From Akkermansiaceae bacterium (lineage in GTDB: Bacteria > Verrucomicrobiota > Verrucomicrobiia > Verrucomicrobiales > Akkermansiaceae): 64,000 nucleotides of DNA. How positions within the stretch are numbered: the stretch's first letter is position 1; each line of letters begins with the position of its first letter. Made by a program: the position numbers and the translations under genes. The notes beneath the pieces were generated by a model. The model ran no database searches. It worked only from the letters and a program-made list of their open reading frames with translations, and was not told where the DNA came from. The DNA is taken from contig JABDRB010000006.1 in assembly GCA_013041925.1 (NCBI GenBank), forward strand, positions 25,448-89,447, written 5' to 3'. Below, piece by piece: positions 18,522 through 27,165 of this stretch.

Positions 18522-19025
18522 ATGAAAGTCATCGCCATCGACCCCGCCATCCGCAACACTGGCTACGCCGTGTTAGAAGGCGACCATCGCGAGCAGAAAG
18601 TTCACGACTACGGCGTCATCACCCTCCCCGCTAAGACCCCCCAGTCGGGTGCCTTGGCCGCTATCCACACCAGCGTTGCCAACCTCATCAAAAAGTGGCA
18701 ACCCGATGAAGCCGCCGTCGAGGGCATCATCTACGTCCAGTCCCACCGCACGGCAATCACCATGGGGGCCGCCCGCGCCGCCAGCCTGATCGCCGCCGCC
18801 GAAACAGGCATCAAGATTTTTGAATACGCGCCCCGCAAGGTCAAGCAGGTCGTCACCGGTAATGGATCGGCCGACAAACAACAGGTTGCCTTCATGGTCC
18901 GCGCCCTACTCGGCCTCGCCGAAACTCCAGCACACGATGCCGCCGATGCCCTCGCCATCGCAATCGCCCACCTCACCGCCAGCGATCCGCTCAAGGCCGC
19001 CATCTTAAAACGTGAGCAGCTCTAA
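18522..19025 (+). CDS. ruvC: Crossover junction endodeoxyribonuclease RuvC
   Basis: 167 residues, the normal length. The RNase-H-like fold carries Asp7 (IDPAIRNTGYA), Glu68 (AAVEGIIY) and the C-terminal aspartates of PAHDAADALAIA, which form the metal-dependent active site. RuvC resolves Holliday junctions at the end of recombination, working with RuvAB; neither ruvA nor ruvB is adjacent. ATG start, no Shine-Dalgarno, 45 bp after the helicase gene. Confidence 0.95.
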   Translation: MKVIAIDPAIRNTGYAVLEGDHREQKVHDYGVITLPAKTPQSGALAAIHTSVANLIKKWQPDEAAVEGIIYVQSHRTAITMGAARAASLIAAAETGIKIFEYAPRKVKQVVTGNGSADKQQVAFMVRALLGLAETPAHDAADALAIAIAHLTASDPLKAAILKREQL

Positions 19026-19091
19026 AAACGCATCCCCCCGTGCATTTGATGGCTGGAAATACCACAGGATCCCTATAGCATCTCGACCATC

Positions 19092-20162
19092 ATGAGTAGA
19101 AAATACAAAATTGCTGGAATCAACTTTGACCACATGCACATGGGCGATTTGCTCCGCATGGCTCACGACCACCCGAACGTCGACATCGTTGGCATCTGTG
19201 ATGAAGATCCAGCACGCATGCAGGATGCCATCCAAAACTTCGCCCTCCCCCCCGAGTGCGTATTTACCGACTACTCACGCTGTATCACAGAGACGCAACC
19301 GGACATCGTTATCCTCTGCCCCGCCACGGCCGACCATGCAGAGTGGACCGAAAAAGTCGCCCCGCTAGGCCCCCACATCCTCATGGAAAAACCCTTTGCC
19401 GCCTCCGTCGCCGATGCCGACAGGATGATCCGAGCCATGGAGCAAAGTGGCAAGCGACTCATGATCAACTGGCCACTCCGCTGGGTAGCCTCTCACGTCA
19501 CCGCGTATCGACTGCTCGATGATGGGATGATTGGCGAACTCCTCAACATCCATTACTACGATGGCAACCGTGGCCCGCTCCGGCACGGCGCCGACAAGGT
19601 GGAAAGCGCCCCCGGACCCAAATCGGAAAGTTGGTTCTATCAAAAAGCCTCCGGTGGCGGTTCTCTCCTCGATTACTTAGGCTACGGAACCACCCTCGGC
19701 ACATGGTATTTCAAGGGTAAAAAACCCGTGGAAATAACCTCCGCCACCGACGAACCCGCAGGCCTTGAGGTCGAGGAACACAGCATCACCATCGCCCGCT
19801 ACGATACCGGCCTCGCTAAATTTGAAACCCAATGGGGAACATTCACCGACCCATGGGTCCACCAACCCCAACCCAAATGTGGGTTTATCCTCAATGGAAG
19901 CAAAGGCACCATCAGCAGCTACGATTACGAGCCCAGCATCCGAGTGCAAAGCGAGAACTGCCCCGAGGGCCAAGACATCCCTGCCGATGCTCTCTTATCC
20001 CCAACGAGTAACCCCATTGAATACTTCATCCATTGCCTCGACGAAAACCTCCCCTTTGAAGGGCCACTGTCACTCGAGACCGCACGGATTGGACAGCAAA
20101 TGGTCGACACCGCAGTCGCCAGCGCCGCCCAAAAAAGAACCCTCCCACTCATCGAGGCATAA
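19092..20162 (+). CDS. Gfo/Idh/MocA-family protein
   Basis: 356 residues. The N-terminal nucleotide-binding fold is present, but its first loop reads AGINFDHMHMGD instead of GxGxxG. The EKP motif is intact (residues 99-101, HILMEKPFAAS). The C-terminal half has the family's substrate-binding sheet, including GSLLDYLGYG. The altered loop may mean atypical cofactor binding. It is probably an oxidoreductase of a sugar or cyclitol; the substrate is unknown. It lies 66 bp after ruvC and is convergent with pdxH. Confidence 0.82.
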   Translation: MSRKYKIAGINFDHMHMGDLLRMAHDHPNVDIVGICDEDPARMQDAIQNFALPPECVFTDYSRCITETQPDIVILCPATADHAEWTEKVAPLGPHILMEKPFAASVADADRMIRAMEQSGKRLMINWPLRWVASHVTAYRLLDDGMIGELLNIHYYDGNRGPLRHGADKVESAPGPKSESWFYQKASGGGSLLDYLGYGTTLGTWYFKGKKPVEITSATDEPAGLEVEEHSITIARYDTGLAKFETQWGTFTDPWVHQPQPKCGFILNGSKGTISSYDYEPSIRVQSENCPEGQDIPADALLSPTSNPIEYFIHCLDENLPFEGPLSLETARIGQQMVDTAVASAAQKRTLPLIEA

Positions 20163-20224
20163 TACCAAAGAAGACCACACGGCCCGCTTTTCAGCTGAGA
20201 CGCCATGTCCGACACCCCTCTGGA

Positions 20225-20875
20225 TCAGGGCGCAAGGCGGTCAACCGACCAATCGTCACCGTCCCTTGTGTAGAGGAATCGATCGTGCACGCGGCCTTTG
20301 CCACCTTGCCAGAACTCGATCCGCTGAGGGCGCAATCGATACCCCCCCCAGAAGCTCGGCAAGGGGACCTCGCCCCCTTTAAATTTAGCTTTGATCTCCG
20401 CCATTTTATTCATCAGCAAGGCGCGAGAATCAATCACGCTGGATTGATCCGACACCCAGGCGCCAATCTGACTTTCCCGCGGACGCGAGGCAAAGTATTT
20501 GAGCGACTCCGCCGTGCTGACCTTTTCAACCGCCCCGTCGATACGCACCTGGCGCTCCAGCTGCAACCATGGGAAAAGCATCGACGCCGATGGATGCGCG
20601 GCCACCTCCATCGCCTTGGCACTTCCGTAGTTCGTGTAAAAAACAAAACCCGCGGCATCAAAAAATTTCATCAACACAGTGCGCGACGCCGGGCAGCCGT
20701 CGAGCCCCAAGGTCGAGAGCGTTAACGCATTCGGTTCGTGAAGCTCAACCTCACGGGCCTCGGCAAACCATTGCTCAAACTGCATAATGGGACAGGAGGC
20801 CAGCTCAGCACGCCGCAGCACACGACTCCCATATTCTTCACGCATGGCTGCGATTTCTTCACGACTCTTTGACAT
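20225..20875 (-). CDS. pdxH: Pyridoxamine 5'-phosphate oxidase
   Basis: 216 residues, the usual length. The family blocks are present: NALTLSTLG, PASRTVLMKFFD, FYTNYGSAKAMEVAAHP for FMN binding, SRPRESQIGAWVSDQS, and the conserved C-terminal pair FWGGYRLRPQRIEFWQGG and VDRLAP. It oxidises pyridoxamine/pyridoxine phosphate to pyridoxal phosphate using FMN and O2, which implies at least occasional aerobic life. Cytoplasmic; no obvious operon partner. Confidence 0.95.
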   Translation of the reverse strand: MSKSREEIAAMREEYGSRVLRRAELASCPIMQFEQWFAEAREVELHEPNALTLSTLGLDGCPASRTVLMKFFDAAGFVFYTNYGSAKAMEVAAHPSASMLFPWLQLERQVRIDGAVEKVSTAESLKYFASRPRESQIGAWVSDQSSVIDSRALLMNKMAEIKAKFKGGEVPLPSFWGGYRLRPQRIEFWQGGKGRVHDRFLYTRDGDDWSVDRLAP

Positions 20876-21055
20876 GGCTTATTGTGAATCGCCGACCAAA
20901 AAATACCAACCACAAATACTCAATTTAATCCCCCCCGTTCGCCATGTTACACCGTGCCACACTGTGACCTGACCGTCCTCGTCATGACCTCCCCACATGG
21001 CCAACGCTATAATCACCTCCGCAGGTCAGCATAATCCCCTGTAAATCTTGGGACA

Positions 21056-22342
21056 TTACCTCCCGCCCAGATTATCGATTGTCTGGAAGATGGCGGTGAT
21101 CATGAGGTAGGCCATAGTTCCGATGAGCAGAGCCATGACCACCAGCACGACAGGCATGATGAGTTCCATGACACGTGCGAGGTTTTTATTGAGTTCAGAA
21201 TCGTAGCGTTCGGCAGCACGTCGCAATGAGTTATCGAGTTTACCGGTTTTTTCTCCCACCGAGACCATGTCGATGAGTAGCGGCGGGAAGATTCCGGAGT
21301 TAATGAGTGAACGGGAGAATGACCGACCATCGCCAACCATTTCGATCACGCGGTCCATGTGGCTCCTGATGTGAAGGTTCTGAGTCGCATCACGGGACAA
21401 CTCCAAGGACCGCAAAAGAGGCAGACCATTCCCGACGAGATTGGCGAGGGTTTCGAGAAACTGAACGTAAAATCGCGATTCAATCACCTTCCCTACCAGA
21501 GGAAGCTTGAGCTGCATTCGATCCCACGTCAGCTTGTTCGACTCAGCATCTTTCCATGCTTTAAAAACCAGTGCGCCACCTACGATGGTGAGTAAAAGCA
21601 CCAGCCACCACTCCTGAAAAAAGTTACTGGTCCCGATCAAAATCCTTGCCCCCAGTGGAATTTTCCCACCTGGAGTGCTGGCAATGAGGTCGGTGAGCTG
21701 TGGGATCAACTTGGTGACAAAAATAACCCCCACACCGATACCGGCCAACACAAGAAAGGCGGGATAGATCAGGGCAAGAGTCACCTTGCTTTGTAGCTCT
21801 TGCAGGGTTTTGAGATAATGGGCTTGTCGCTTCAGGATCGTATCCAGCGCACCACTCGCCTCACCAGCAGCGGTAAGACTGCAGTAGAGAGGACCAAAGC
21901 TATCACTGATCTTGCGCAACGAGGAAGAAAAACTCCCCCCATCTCGAACCAACTGACGCACACTGCGGGAAACATCCTTGAGCGCCCCCAACTCCTCACG
22001 GTTTTCCATCGATTTCAGCGCAGGCTCGAGCTGAAGCCCAGCTCCCAACATCTCGCTCAGCTCCTCGGTAAAAAGAACCACCTCAGATCGTTTCAGTTTG
22101 AGTAGGCCATGGGCATCCTTCGATACGCCCTTACTAGCAACCGTGGATGACCCCTCTGCGCGTGATGATTTCCCCTTCGGCGTAGCCTTGGCATCGGTCG
22201 AGCCCGACACGGCGGTGAGCTTTACAGGCTGCAGGCCACGCTTTCCAAGCACCTTCAGCGCCTCGGACCGATCGTCCGCGGCAATCTCACCGCGGCTAAC
22301 GGATCCATCTTGAGCTAATGCCTTGTAAGTAAAAACGGCCAT
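21056..22342 (-). CDS. Type II secretion / type IV pilus inner-membrane platform protein (GspF/PilC family)
   Basis: 428 residues. An N-terminal segment AVFTYKALAQDGSVSRGEI is typical of the family. Two homologous T2SSF domains follow, with three membrane helices (~200-220, ~250-270 and the C-terminal one near 395-420). The motif GEKTGKLDNSLRRAAE sits in the second domain. A charged linker (~50-85) between the N-terminal segment and the first domain is longer than usual. It would anchor the assembly ATPase encoded 52 bp upstream by the GspE-like gene. No pilin, prepilin peptidase or secretin gene is in the window. Confidence 0.9.
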   Translation of the reverse strand: MAVFTYKALAQDGSVSRGEIAADDRSEALKVLGKRGLQPVKLTAVSGSTDAKATPKGKSSRAEGSSTVASKGVSKDAHGLLKLKRSEVVLFTEELSEMLGAGLQLEPALKSMENREELGALKDVSRSVRQLVRDGGSFSSSLRKISDSFGPLYCSLTAAGEASGALDTILKRQAHYLKTLQELQSKVTLALIYPAFLVLAGIGVGVIFVTKLIPQLTDLIASTPGGKIPLGARILIGTSNFFQEWWLVLLLTIVGGALVFKAWKDAESNKLTWDRMQLKLPLVGKVIESRFYVQFLETLANLVGNGLPLLRSLELSRDATQNLHIRSHMDRVIEMVGDGRSFSRSLINSGIFPPLLIDMVSVGEKTGKLDNSLRRAAERYDSELNKNLARVMELIMPVVLVVMALLIGTMAYLMITAIFQTIDNLGGR

Positions 22343-22394
22343 GAATTAAAATGTTTATACGGGGTGATCGTTCATTGGAAACCCAACCAAAAAA

Positions 22395-24098
22395 CTAACA
22401 AAGTTCTGCGCTGGTGACGGAGATCACTTCTTCGAGGGTTGTTTGTCCCGCCAGACACTTATGCCACCCGTATTCACGCATCGGAACATAACCATCTTTA
22501 TACGCCTGTTCGAGGAGTTTACGGCCATCTTCACCTTTGACGATGAGATCCTGCATTTCTTCCGTAAGAAGAACCACCTCATAGATGGCGACTCGGCCGC
22601 TGAAGCCGGTGTTACGGCAGCGATCACAACCTACGGCATCGTAGCATTGGCCCGTGATGTGATCGGGAATTTCGAGTTCCTCGCGTTGATGTGAGGTGAG
22701 TTCATGGGGTTTTTTACAATGCGGGCAGAGGCGGCGCACAAGCCGCTGGGCGAGGAAGGCACGGACCGAGGCGGAAAGAAGAAACGGCTCGACTCCCATA
22801 TCGGTGAGTCGGCTAATCCCGCCCATGGCATCATTGGTATGCAGGGTGCTAAACACGAGGTGACCGGTCAGAGACGCACGGATCGCAATCTCGGCTGTTT
22901 CAAGGTCACGGATCTCACCGATCATAACGATATTCGGGTCGGCACGGAGAATCGATCTCAGGCCGCTGGCAAAGGTCAGACCGATCTCGGACTTGACGGC
23001 GATCTGCATCACCCCCGGCAGTTTATTTTCCACGGGGTCCTCAATGGTCACGATGCGGGTATCGGGGGCATTCACCTCACTGAGAAAGGAGTAGAGGCTG
23101 GTCGACTTACCCGACCCTGTCGGACCCGTGATCAGACAGATCCCGTTGGAAAGCTTGAGCAATTGCTCGATTTTATCCCGCACAAAGGGCTCCAACTGAA
23201 GCTTTTCAATGGTGAACTTTTCTTGGTTGAGGAGCCGCAAACTCACACTCTCGCCCTCGACCGTTGGCACGGTAGCCACCCGCACGTCGATTCCGCCCCC
23301 TTCGAATTGGAGGTTGATCCGACCGTCCTGCGGCAGTCGGCGCTCGGCAATATCAAGGTGTGCCATGATTTTAAGACGGGCAATCACCGAGCTCTGCAGC
23401 GCCTTGATGTTATCGGGCACGGTGACATCAATAAGCAAACCATCGATGCGGTAGCGGATGCGTAAATTATCATGGAGTGGCTCGACGTGAATATCGGTGG
23501 CGCGCTGCTGGAGGGCCTCGCGGATGATCTGATTGACAAATTTCACCACACTTGCCTCCTCGTCCTCATCGGCATCAATGACATTGGCCTCATCGGCATT
23601 TTCAAGGTTATCGTAATCGAGGTCACGGCCTTCGAGGATCTGTTCAAAGGTATCGGCCCCCACACCATAAAGTTTACGTAGTGCCTCGTGAATGCGCCTC
23701 CGGGACGCCATTTTCCATATAATGGGGTGGATGATCTGCTGTGTAGCGGCCTGACGGGCAACCAGATTAAGTGGGTCGTAGGTCAGCAAAACAAGGCTCT
23801 GGTTTTCACTCTCACCGACGAGCTCCATGGGAAGAAGCCGATAAGCCAGAGCCACCTTGGGGCCGCAGGCAGCGCGTAACGGCTCCACCTGCTCAAACTC
23901 CGGGATAGCGGATACCCATTCCATGCCTGTCTTTTTAGCAAGAGCCGCAAGATACAACTCCTGATCAATCGTCCCCGAGTCGAGGATATCATCGACAGGC
24001 GAGCGTTGCTGTTCGGCAGCCGCTTTCACGACACCGGCGAGGGCTTCGATGTCTTCACAGCCGCTTTCGCGGGCAGGAGCAATAAGTAGGTCAGTCAT
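22395..24098 (-). CDS. Type II secretion / type IV pilus assembly ATPase (GspE/PilB family)
   Basis: 567 residues. An N-terminal T2SSE_N domain (~30-145) is followed by the hexameric ATPase domain with ATDIHVEP, Walker A GPTGSGKS (325-332), the Asp-box region, Walker B (NIVMIGEIRDLETAEIA) and the His box (GHLVFSTLHTNDA). A four-cysteine zinc module is intact (CPHCKK ... CDRCRNTGF, ~450-500). It powers pseudopilus or pilus extension from the cytoplasm and is transcribed with the GspF-like gene (52-bp gap). Confidence 0.93.
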   Translation of the reverse strand: MTDLLIAPARESGCEDIEALAGVVKAAAEQQRSPVDDILDSGTIDQELYLAALAKKTGMEWVSAIPEFEQVEPLRAACGPKVALAYRLLPMELVGESENQSLVLLTYDPLNLVARQAATQQIIHPIIWKMASRRRIHEALRKLYGVGADTFEQILEGRDLDYDNLENADEANVIDADEDEEASVVKFVNQIIREALQQRATDIHVEPLHDNLRIRYRIDGLLIDVTVPDNIKALQSSVIARLKIMAHLDIAERRLPQDGRINLQFEGGGIDVRVATVPTVEGESVSLRLLNQEKFTIEKLQLEPFVRDKIEQLLKLSNGICLITGPTGSGKSTSLYSFLSEVNAPDTRIVTIEDPVENKLPGVMQIAVKSEIGLTFASGLRSILRADPNIVMIGEIRDLETAEIAIRASLTGHLVFSTLHTNDAMGGISRLTDMGVEPFLLSASVRAFLAQRLVRRLCPHCKKPHELTSHQREELEIPDHITGQCYDAVGCDRCRNTGFSGRVAIYEVVLLTEEMQDLIVKGEDGRKLLEQAYKDGYVPMREYGWHKCLAGQTTLEEVISVTSAELC

Positions 24099-24214
24099 GC
24101 GTGGTGATTACTATTCACTTAAACGCCGGAAAGGCAATCTTCTGTCTATAAATACCCAGGATGGCCGCACGTGTGATGGATCCGCACACACAACCCGCCG
24201 TGATAAAAAAACCT

Positions 24215-24634
24215 CTAGGCTTCGATTTCCTCCCCCCCGACGTAAAAACCAATTTTGGGTCGCGGCTTTTCCTCTTCGATCTTCCGCGTGTAACACACCA
24301 CCTGAAAACTTGATTGATGACTGATGAACATGCAAGGCGAGCCATTCAGACCGCCCTCCACCACCACACTGGAGTGGCCGTCTTCGCCGATCGTGTAGAC
24401 CTCGACCGCGTCACCATTGGACATCAGGGCGTAAATCGCAGGCTCCTCATCATCGGGTAACCCCTCACGCCACTTCGTAATCCGGAAGGCAAGACGGCGA
24501 ATAAATTCTCCCGATGACTCAAACCGATGTTTTTGTTCATCGGGCATATGAGCAAGAATCTCGTGCACGTCCGGCATTCCGGTGACACCAGGAAGCGTGA
24601 GGTAAGGTCGGCGAAGGGATGAATCGTCAGACAT
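24215..24634 (-). CDS. Hypothetical protein
   Basis: 139 residues, no signal peptide and no membrane segment. I do not recognise the family. The N-terminal third is helical and charged (DVHEILAHMPDEQKHRFESSGEFIRR). The remainder alternates like a small beta-sheet domain (IYALMSNGDAVEVYTIGEDG, CMFISHQSSFQVVCYTRK). It has intact reading and normal composition, and sits 96 bp after the folE2 stop on the same strand, which makes co-transcription possible. Confidence 0.6.
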   Translation of the reverse strand: MSDDSSLRRPYLTLPGVTGMPDVHEILAHMPDEQKHRFESSGEFIRRLAFRITKWREGLPDDEEPAIYALMSNGDAVEVYTIGEDGHSSVVVEGGLNGSPCMFISHQSSFQVVCYTRKIEEEKPRPKIGFYVGGEEIEA

Positions 24635-24730
24635 GCCTTTCTTTTACTGCATGATTAGAAAATGGCACGCACGTTTTTTGATCGCGTAATCGATCAGGCT
24701 ACGAGTGAGCGGAACGTCCCGCGGCATTTT

Positions 24731-25513
24731 CTACGTTGCCTTTTCCACCACCGCGTAGGCGTTGTGATTGTGGATCGACTCGTAATTCTCGGCCTCGACA
24801 CGATACCAGAGGATATTATCCTGCGCATTGGAGCGGGCTGCGATATTACGAACAAGATCCTCGACAAAAACGGGATGATCGTAAGCGCGCTCGGTGACGG
24901 CCTTTTCATCAGGGCGTTTTAATAAACTGTAAAGTTCACAACTCGCGCAGGATTCCACGAGATCAATCAGGTCCTCGATCCAGATAGGATTCTTAAATCG
25001 GACAGAATAAGTGACGGTGCCGCGCTGGTTGTGGGCGCCGCGCTCACTGATCGCCTTGGAACAAGGGCAGAGTGTGGCCACGGGAACAATCACGGTGAGG
25101 ATAAAGTCGTTTCCTCCATCGATGTCAGACTCCGATTCAAAAATGACCTCGTAGTCCATCACACCAGGCATTTGGGTGACAGGCGCGGGTTTCGTGCGAA
25201 AAAAGGGAAAACGGAATTCAACGTGCGCCTTCCCGGCATCGAGTCGCCCGAGCAGTTCGTTGGGAATGGCTGTCATTTCCCGCACATCCAGGCAGTTCCC
25301 ATGCGAGTTGAGCACCTCCACGAATCGGCTCATGTGGGTGCCCTTGAAGTGATGGGGAAGATCGACGGCCAGTGCGGTGGTGGCGACGGTTCGCTGTGTG
25401 CTACCATCTTTGTTGCGCACCTCGAGAGGAAAACGCAGGGCTTTGACGCCAACCCGATCGATGGCGATTCTGCGATCATCAAACTCATTCTGTGTATCCT
25501 TAAGCTCCTTCAT
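24731..25513 (-). CDS. folE2: GTP cyclohydrolase I, type IB (FolE2)
   Basis: 260 residues from the ATG at 25513; a GTG at 25528 would add five. The family blocks DRVGVKALRFPLEV, HMSRFVEVLN and LCPCSKAISERGAHNQRG (Cys149, Cys151) are present, as is the GAFEQ-distant C-terminal region with HNAYA. FolE2 converts GTP to 7,8-dihydroneopterin triphosphate for folate and queuosine synthesis. It differs from the zinc enzyme FolE in accepting other metals, and many bacteria induce it when zinc is scarce. It lies downstream of rpmG-rpsR but beyond a terminator. Confidence 0.93.
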   Translation of the reverse strand: MKELKDTQNEFDDRRIAIDRVGVKALRFPLEVRNKDGSTQRTVATTALAVDLPHHFKGTHMSRFVEVLNSHGNCLDVREMTAIPNELLGRLDAGKAHVEFRFPFFRTKPAPVTQMPGVMDYEVIFESESDIDGGNDFILTVIVPVATLCPCSKAISERGAHNQRGTVTYSVRFKNPIWIEDLIDLVESCASCELYSLLKRPDEKAVTERAYDHPVFVEDLVRNIAARSNAQDNILWYRVEAENYESIHNHNAYAVVEKAT

Positions 25514-25582
25514 GGTGGAATTGACCACGGGGCCGTGGTCGTCAGTGGATGATTATGCGTGATGGGTGTGCGGGACCAAATC

Positions 25583-25623
25583 AGAAAAAGAAAAAAGCCT
25601 GCCCGGTTTCAGCGGACAGGCTT
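25583..25623 (-). terminator. Rho-independent terminator after rpsR
   Basis: On the minus strand, AAGCCTG and CAGGCTT form a 7-bp stem (25595-25623), extended by three further G-C pairs after one mismatch. A T-rich tail (TTTTTTCTTTTTC) follows. It lies about 60 nt past the rpsR stop and before folE2, so it separates these genes or attenuates readthrough. Confidence 0.85.
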
Positions 25624-25681
25624 GGAAATTCTCGAGGAATCTGATCACTGGAGGATCTCTTCCTGGCCACTCAGCAGTCGA

Positions 25682-25933
25682 TTATCCGAGCAGGTTACAT
25701 GCACGGGCACGCTTGATCGAGCGAGTGATTTTGCGGTGCAGTTTGGCAGAAACACCCGTCACACGACGTGGGAGGATTTTACCCGTTTCTGTGGTGAACT
25801 TGGCAAGAAGCTCTACGTTTTTGTAGTCAACTTCGGCTTCAGGAATGTCATGCCGGCGGTGTGGCATAGGGCGGTTAGCCTTCCAGAATGAGATCCGGCG
25901 TTCCTTGTTCTTAGGAGTAGATATTGAGGACAT
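25682..25933 (-). CDS. rpsR: 30S ribosomal protein bS18
   Basis: 83 residues. The core [40 protein letters not shown] is the bS18 signature for contact with bS6 and 16S rRNA. The N-terminal CxxC zinc ribbon of the C+ type is missing; the only cysteine is near the C-terminus. The gene is 45 bp after rpmG in the same direction. There is no Shine-Dalgarno before its ATG (TTTTATTATG). Confidence 0.97.
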   Translation of the reverse strand: MSSISTPKNKERRISFWKANRPMPHRRHDIPEAEVDYKNVELLAKFTTETGKILPRRVTGVSAKLHRKITRSIKRARACNLLG

Positions 25934-25978
25934 AATAAAATTGGATGAGTGAGTGAACTGATGGACAATCGCAACAGG

Positions 25979-26152
25979 CTAGCGCATCTCACGGTGGAGG
26001 GTGCGACGTCGGAGAAACGGGTTATACTTCACCTTTTCCAGACGACCTGGAGTATTAAGGCTCTTTTTGTTGCGCGTTGATGTGTAGCGGGAAGTAGGCT
26101 TTCCTTCAGCTTTTGCTTCCGTGCATTCGAGGATAATGATGTCGCGTGCCAT
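25979..26152 (-). CDS. rpmG: 50S ribosomal protein bL33 (cysteine-poor form)
   Basis: 57 codons plus TAG. The protein begins [14 protein letters not shown] and has the family core [23 protein letters not shown] and the ending RRTLHREMR. One cysteine remains (position 10). The CxxC...CxxC zinc site of the C+ form is lost, with NPFLRRR replacing CPFCNKH. This is therefore the C- type that does not need zinc. It lies between the DksA-like gene (144 bp upstream) and rpsR (45 bp downstream) on the same strand. Confidence 0.95.
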   Translation of the reverse strand: MARDIIILECTEAKAEGKPTSRYTSTRNKKSLNTPGRLEKVKYNPFLRRRTLHREMR

Positions 26153-26296
26153 GGTCTAATTGGTGAAAATGTGTGGGAATGTGTCAATCTTGAGTCAGAA
26201 CAGTCTCCTGCCCAAGCTGGGACGGGAGGCGCAAACTACGCATTTTCGCCCGTTGGTCAAGCAGAGAATCCCAAGATTGAGGATTTTTCTTCTTTT

Positions 26297-27124
26297 TTAG
26301 CGGGTATTGCCGTTGGAAAAACCAAAATCGCTGGATTCGTTGTAGTGGAGGTGCTTGTTTTCCTGCTCCCAGCGAGCTTGGCACTGCACGGTGTAACGCG
26401 CAAAGGGAACAGCCTCAAGACGTTCTTTGGGTATACGCTCCCCGGACATTTCACAGACACCATAAACTCCAGTCTCAGCACGGGTGATCGCTTGTTCAAT
26501 CTCACTCAGAGAATCCTGCTCCTTGGCGAGGAGATTGAGGGCAAAATCACGGTCGTAGGAGTCACTTCCAGCATCACCAGTATGCATTCCTCCCCCACCG
26601 GACTCCATCCCGTCCGTGTTTTTTAATTGGTCATGGGTCACACCATACATGGCATCCAGAAGGCCGTCCCTCAGGTCGAGCAGCTTCTGGTGTTGTTTTT
26701 TAGCAAACCCCTTGAGCTTAACGGCCTTTCTCGGCATCGCTTTCCGAGCCGCCTTTTTCACGACTTTGCTTGCTTCTGTTTTTTGAGCAACCTTCTTCGT
26801 TGCCTTTTTGGCCACTTTTTTAGAGACCTTCTTCGCAGCTTTCTTGGTCACCTTCTTCGCAGCTTTCTTGGTCACCTTCTTGGCAACTTTCTTAGTCGCC
26901 TTCTTTGCGACTTTCTTGGTCACCTTCTTGGCAACTTTCTTAGTCACTTTCTTAGTCACTTTCTTAGTCACTTTCTTGGCGACTTTCTTGGCGACTTTCT
27001 TAGTCACTTTCTTAGGTGCCTTGCGCGGAGCTGCTTTCTTAGTGGCCTTTTTAGCGGCTTTTTTAGCGGTTTTTTTCACTACGCGCGGGGTAACTTTTCG
27101 GGTCGATTTCTTTTTCGGAGCCAT
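26297..27124 (-). CDS. DksA/TraR-like protein with long histone H1-like lysine/alanine-rich N-terminus
   Basis: 275 residues. Positions ~4-135 are almost only Lys, Ala, Val and Thr, in 4-residue units such as KKVA and KKVT, like bacterial histone H1-type tails. Positions ~140-255 resemble the DksA/TraR family: a helical hairpin (KQHQKLLDLRDGLL, DRDFALNLLAKEQDSLSEIEQAI) and the C-terminal block TGVYGVCEMSGERIPKERLEAVPFARYTVQCQ. Only two of the four zinc cysteines are kept (Cys224, Cys248); the partners are Ser227 and Arg251. DksA proteins act in the RNA polymerase secondary channel with ppGpp. The tail suggests DNA or RNA binding. It is the first gene of the rpmG-rpsR block, with a 16-bp palindrome 42 bp upstream. 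Confidence 0.85.
   Translation of the reverse strand: MAPKKKSTRKVTPRVVKKTAKKAAKKATKKAAPRKAPKKVTKKVAKKVAKKVTKKVTKKVTKKVAKKVTKKVAKKATKKVAKKVTKKAAKKVTKKAAKKVSKKVAKKATKKVAQKTEASKVVKKAARKAMPRKAVKLKGFAKKQHQKLLDLRDGLLDAMYGVTHDQLKNTDGMESGGGGMHTGDAGSDSYDRDFALNLLAKEQDSLSEIEQAITRAETGVYGVCEMSGERIPKERLEAVPFARYTVQCQARWEQENKHLHYNESSDFGFSNGNTR
26762..27073 (-). repeat. Codon-level tandem repeat encoding KKV(A/T) units
   Basis: About 310 bp made of degenerate 12-bp units (plus-strand form ctttcttggtca and variants, in runs) encode lysine-rich tetrapeptides inside the DksA-like gene. Longer units recur too, such as the duplicated KKAAKKVT block. This is a slippage-prone tract likely to vary in length between strains. 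It is not a CRISPR array, having no spacers. Confidence 0.85.
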
Positions 27125-27165
27125 GGGATATTAAGGAAAGGTAAGGAAATGAATGAGGTTTTGTG

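Noticed and set aside
22704..23465. A 253-codon plus-strand frame over the GspE-like gene.
   Set aside because: It is antisense to a gene with complete ATPase motifs and shows no family features.
26762..27073. Regularly spaced short repeats resembling a CRISPR array.
   Set aside because: The repeats are contiguous 12-bp codon units inside a coding frame, with no unique spacers and no cas genes nearby.
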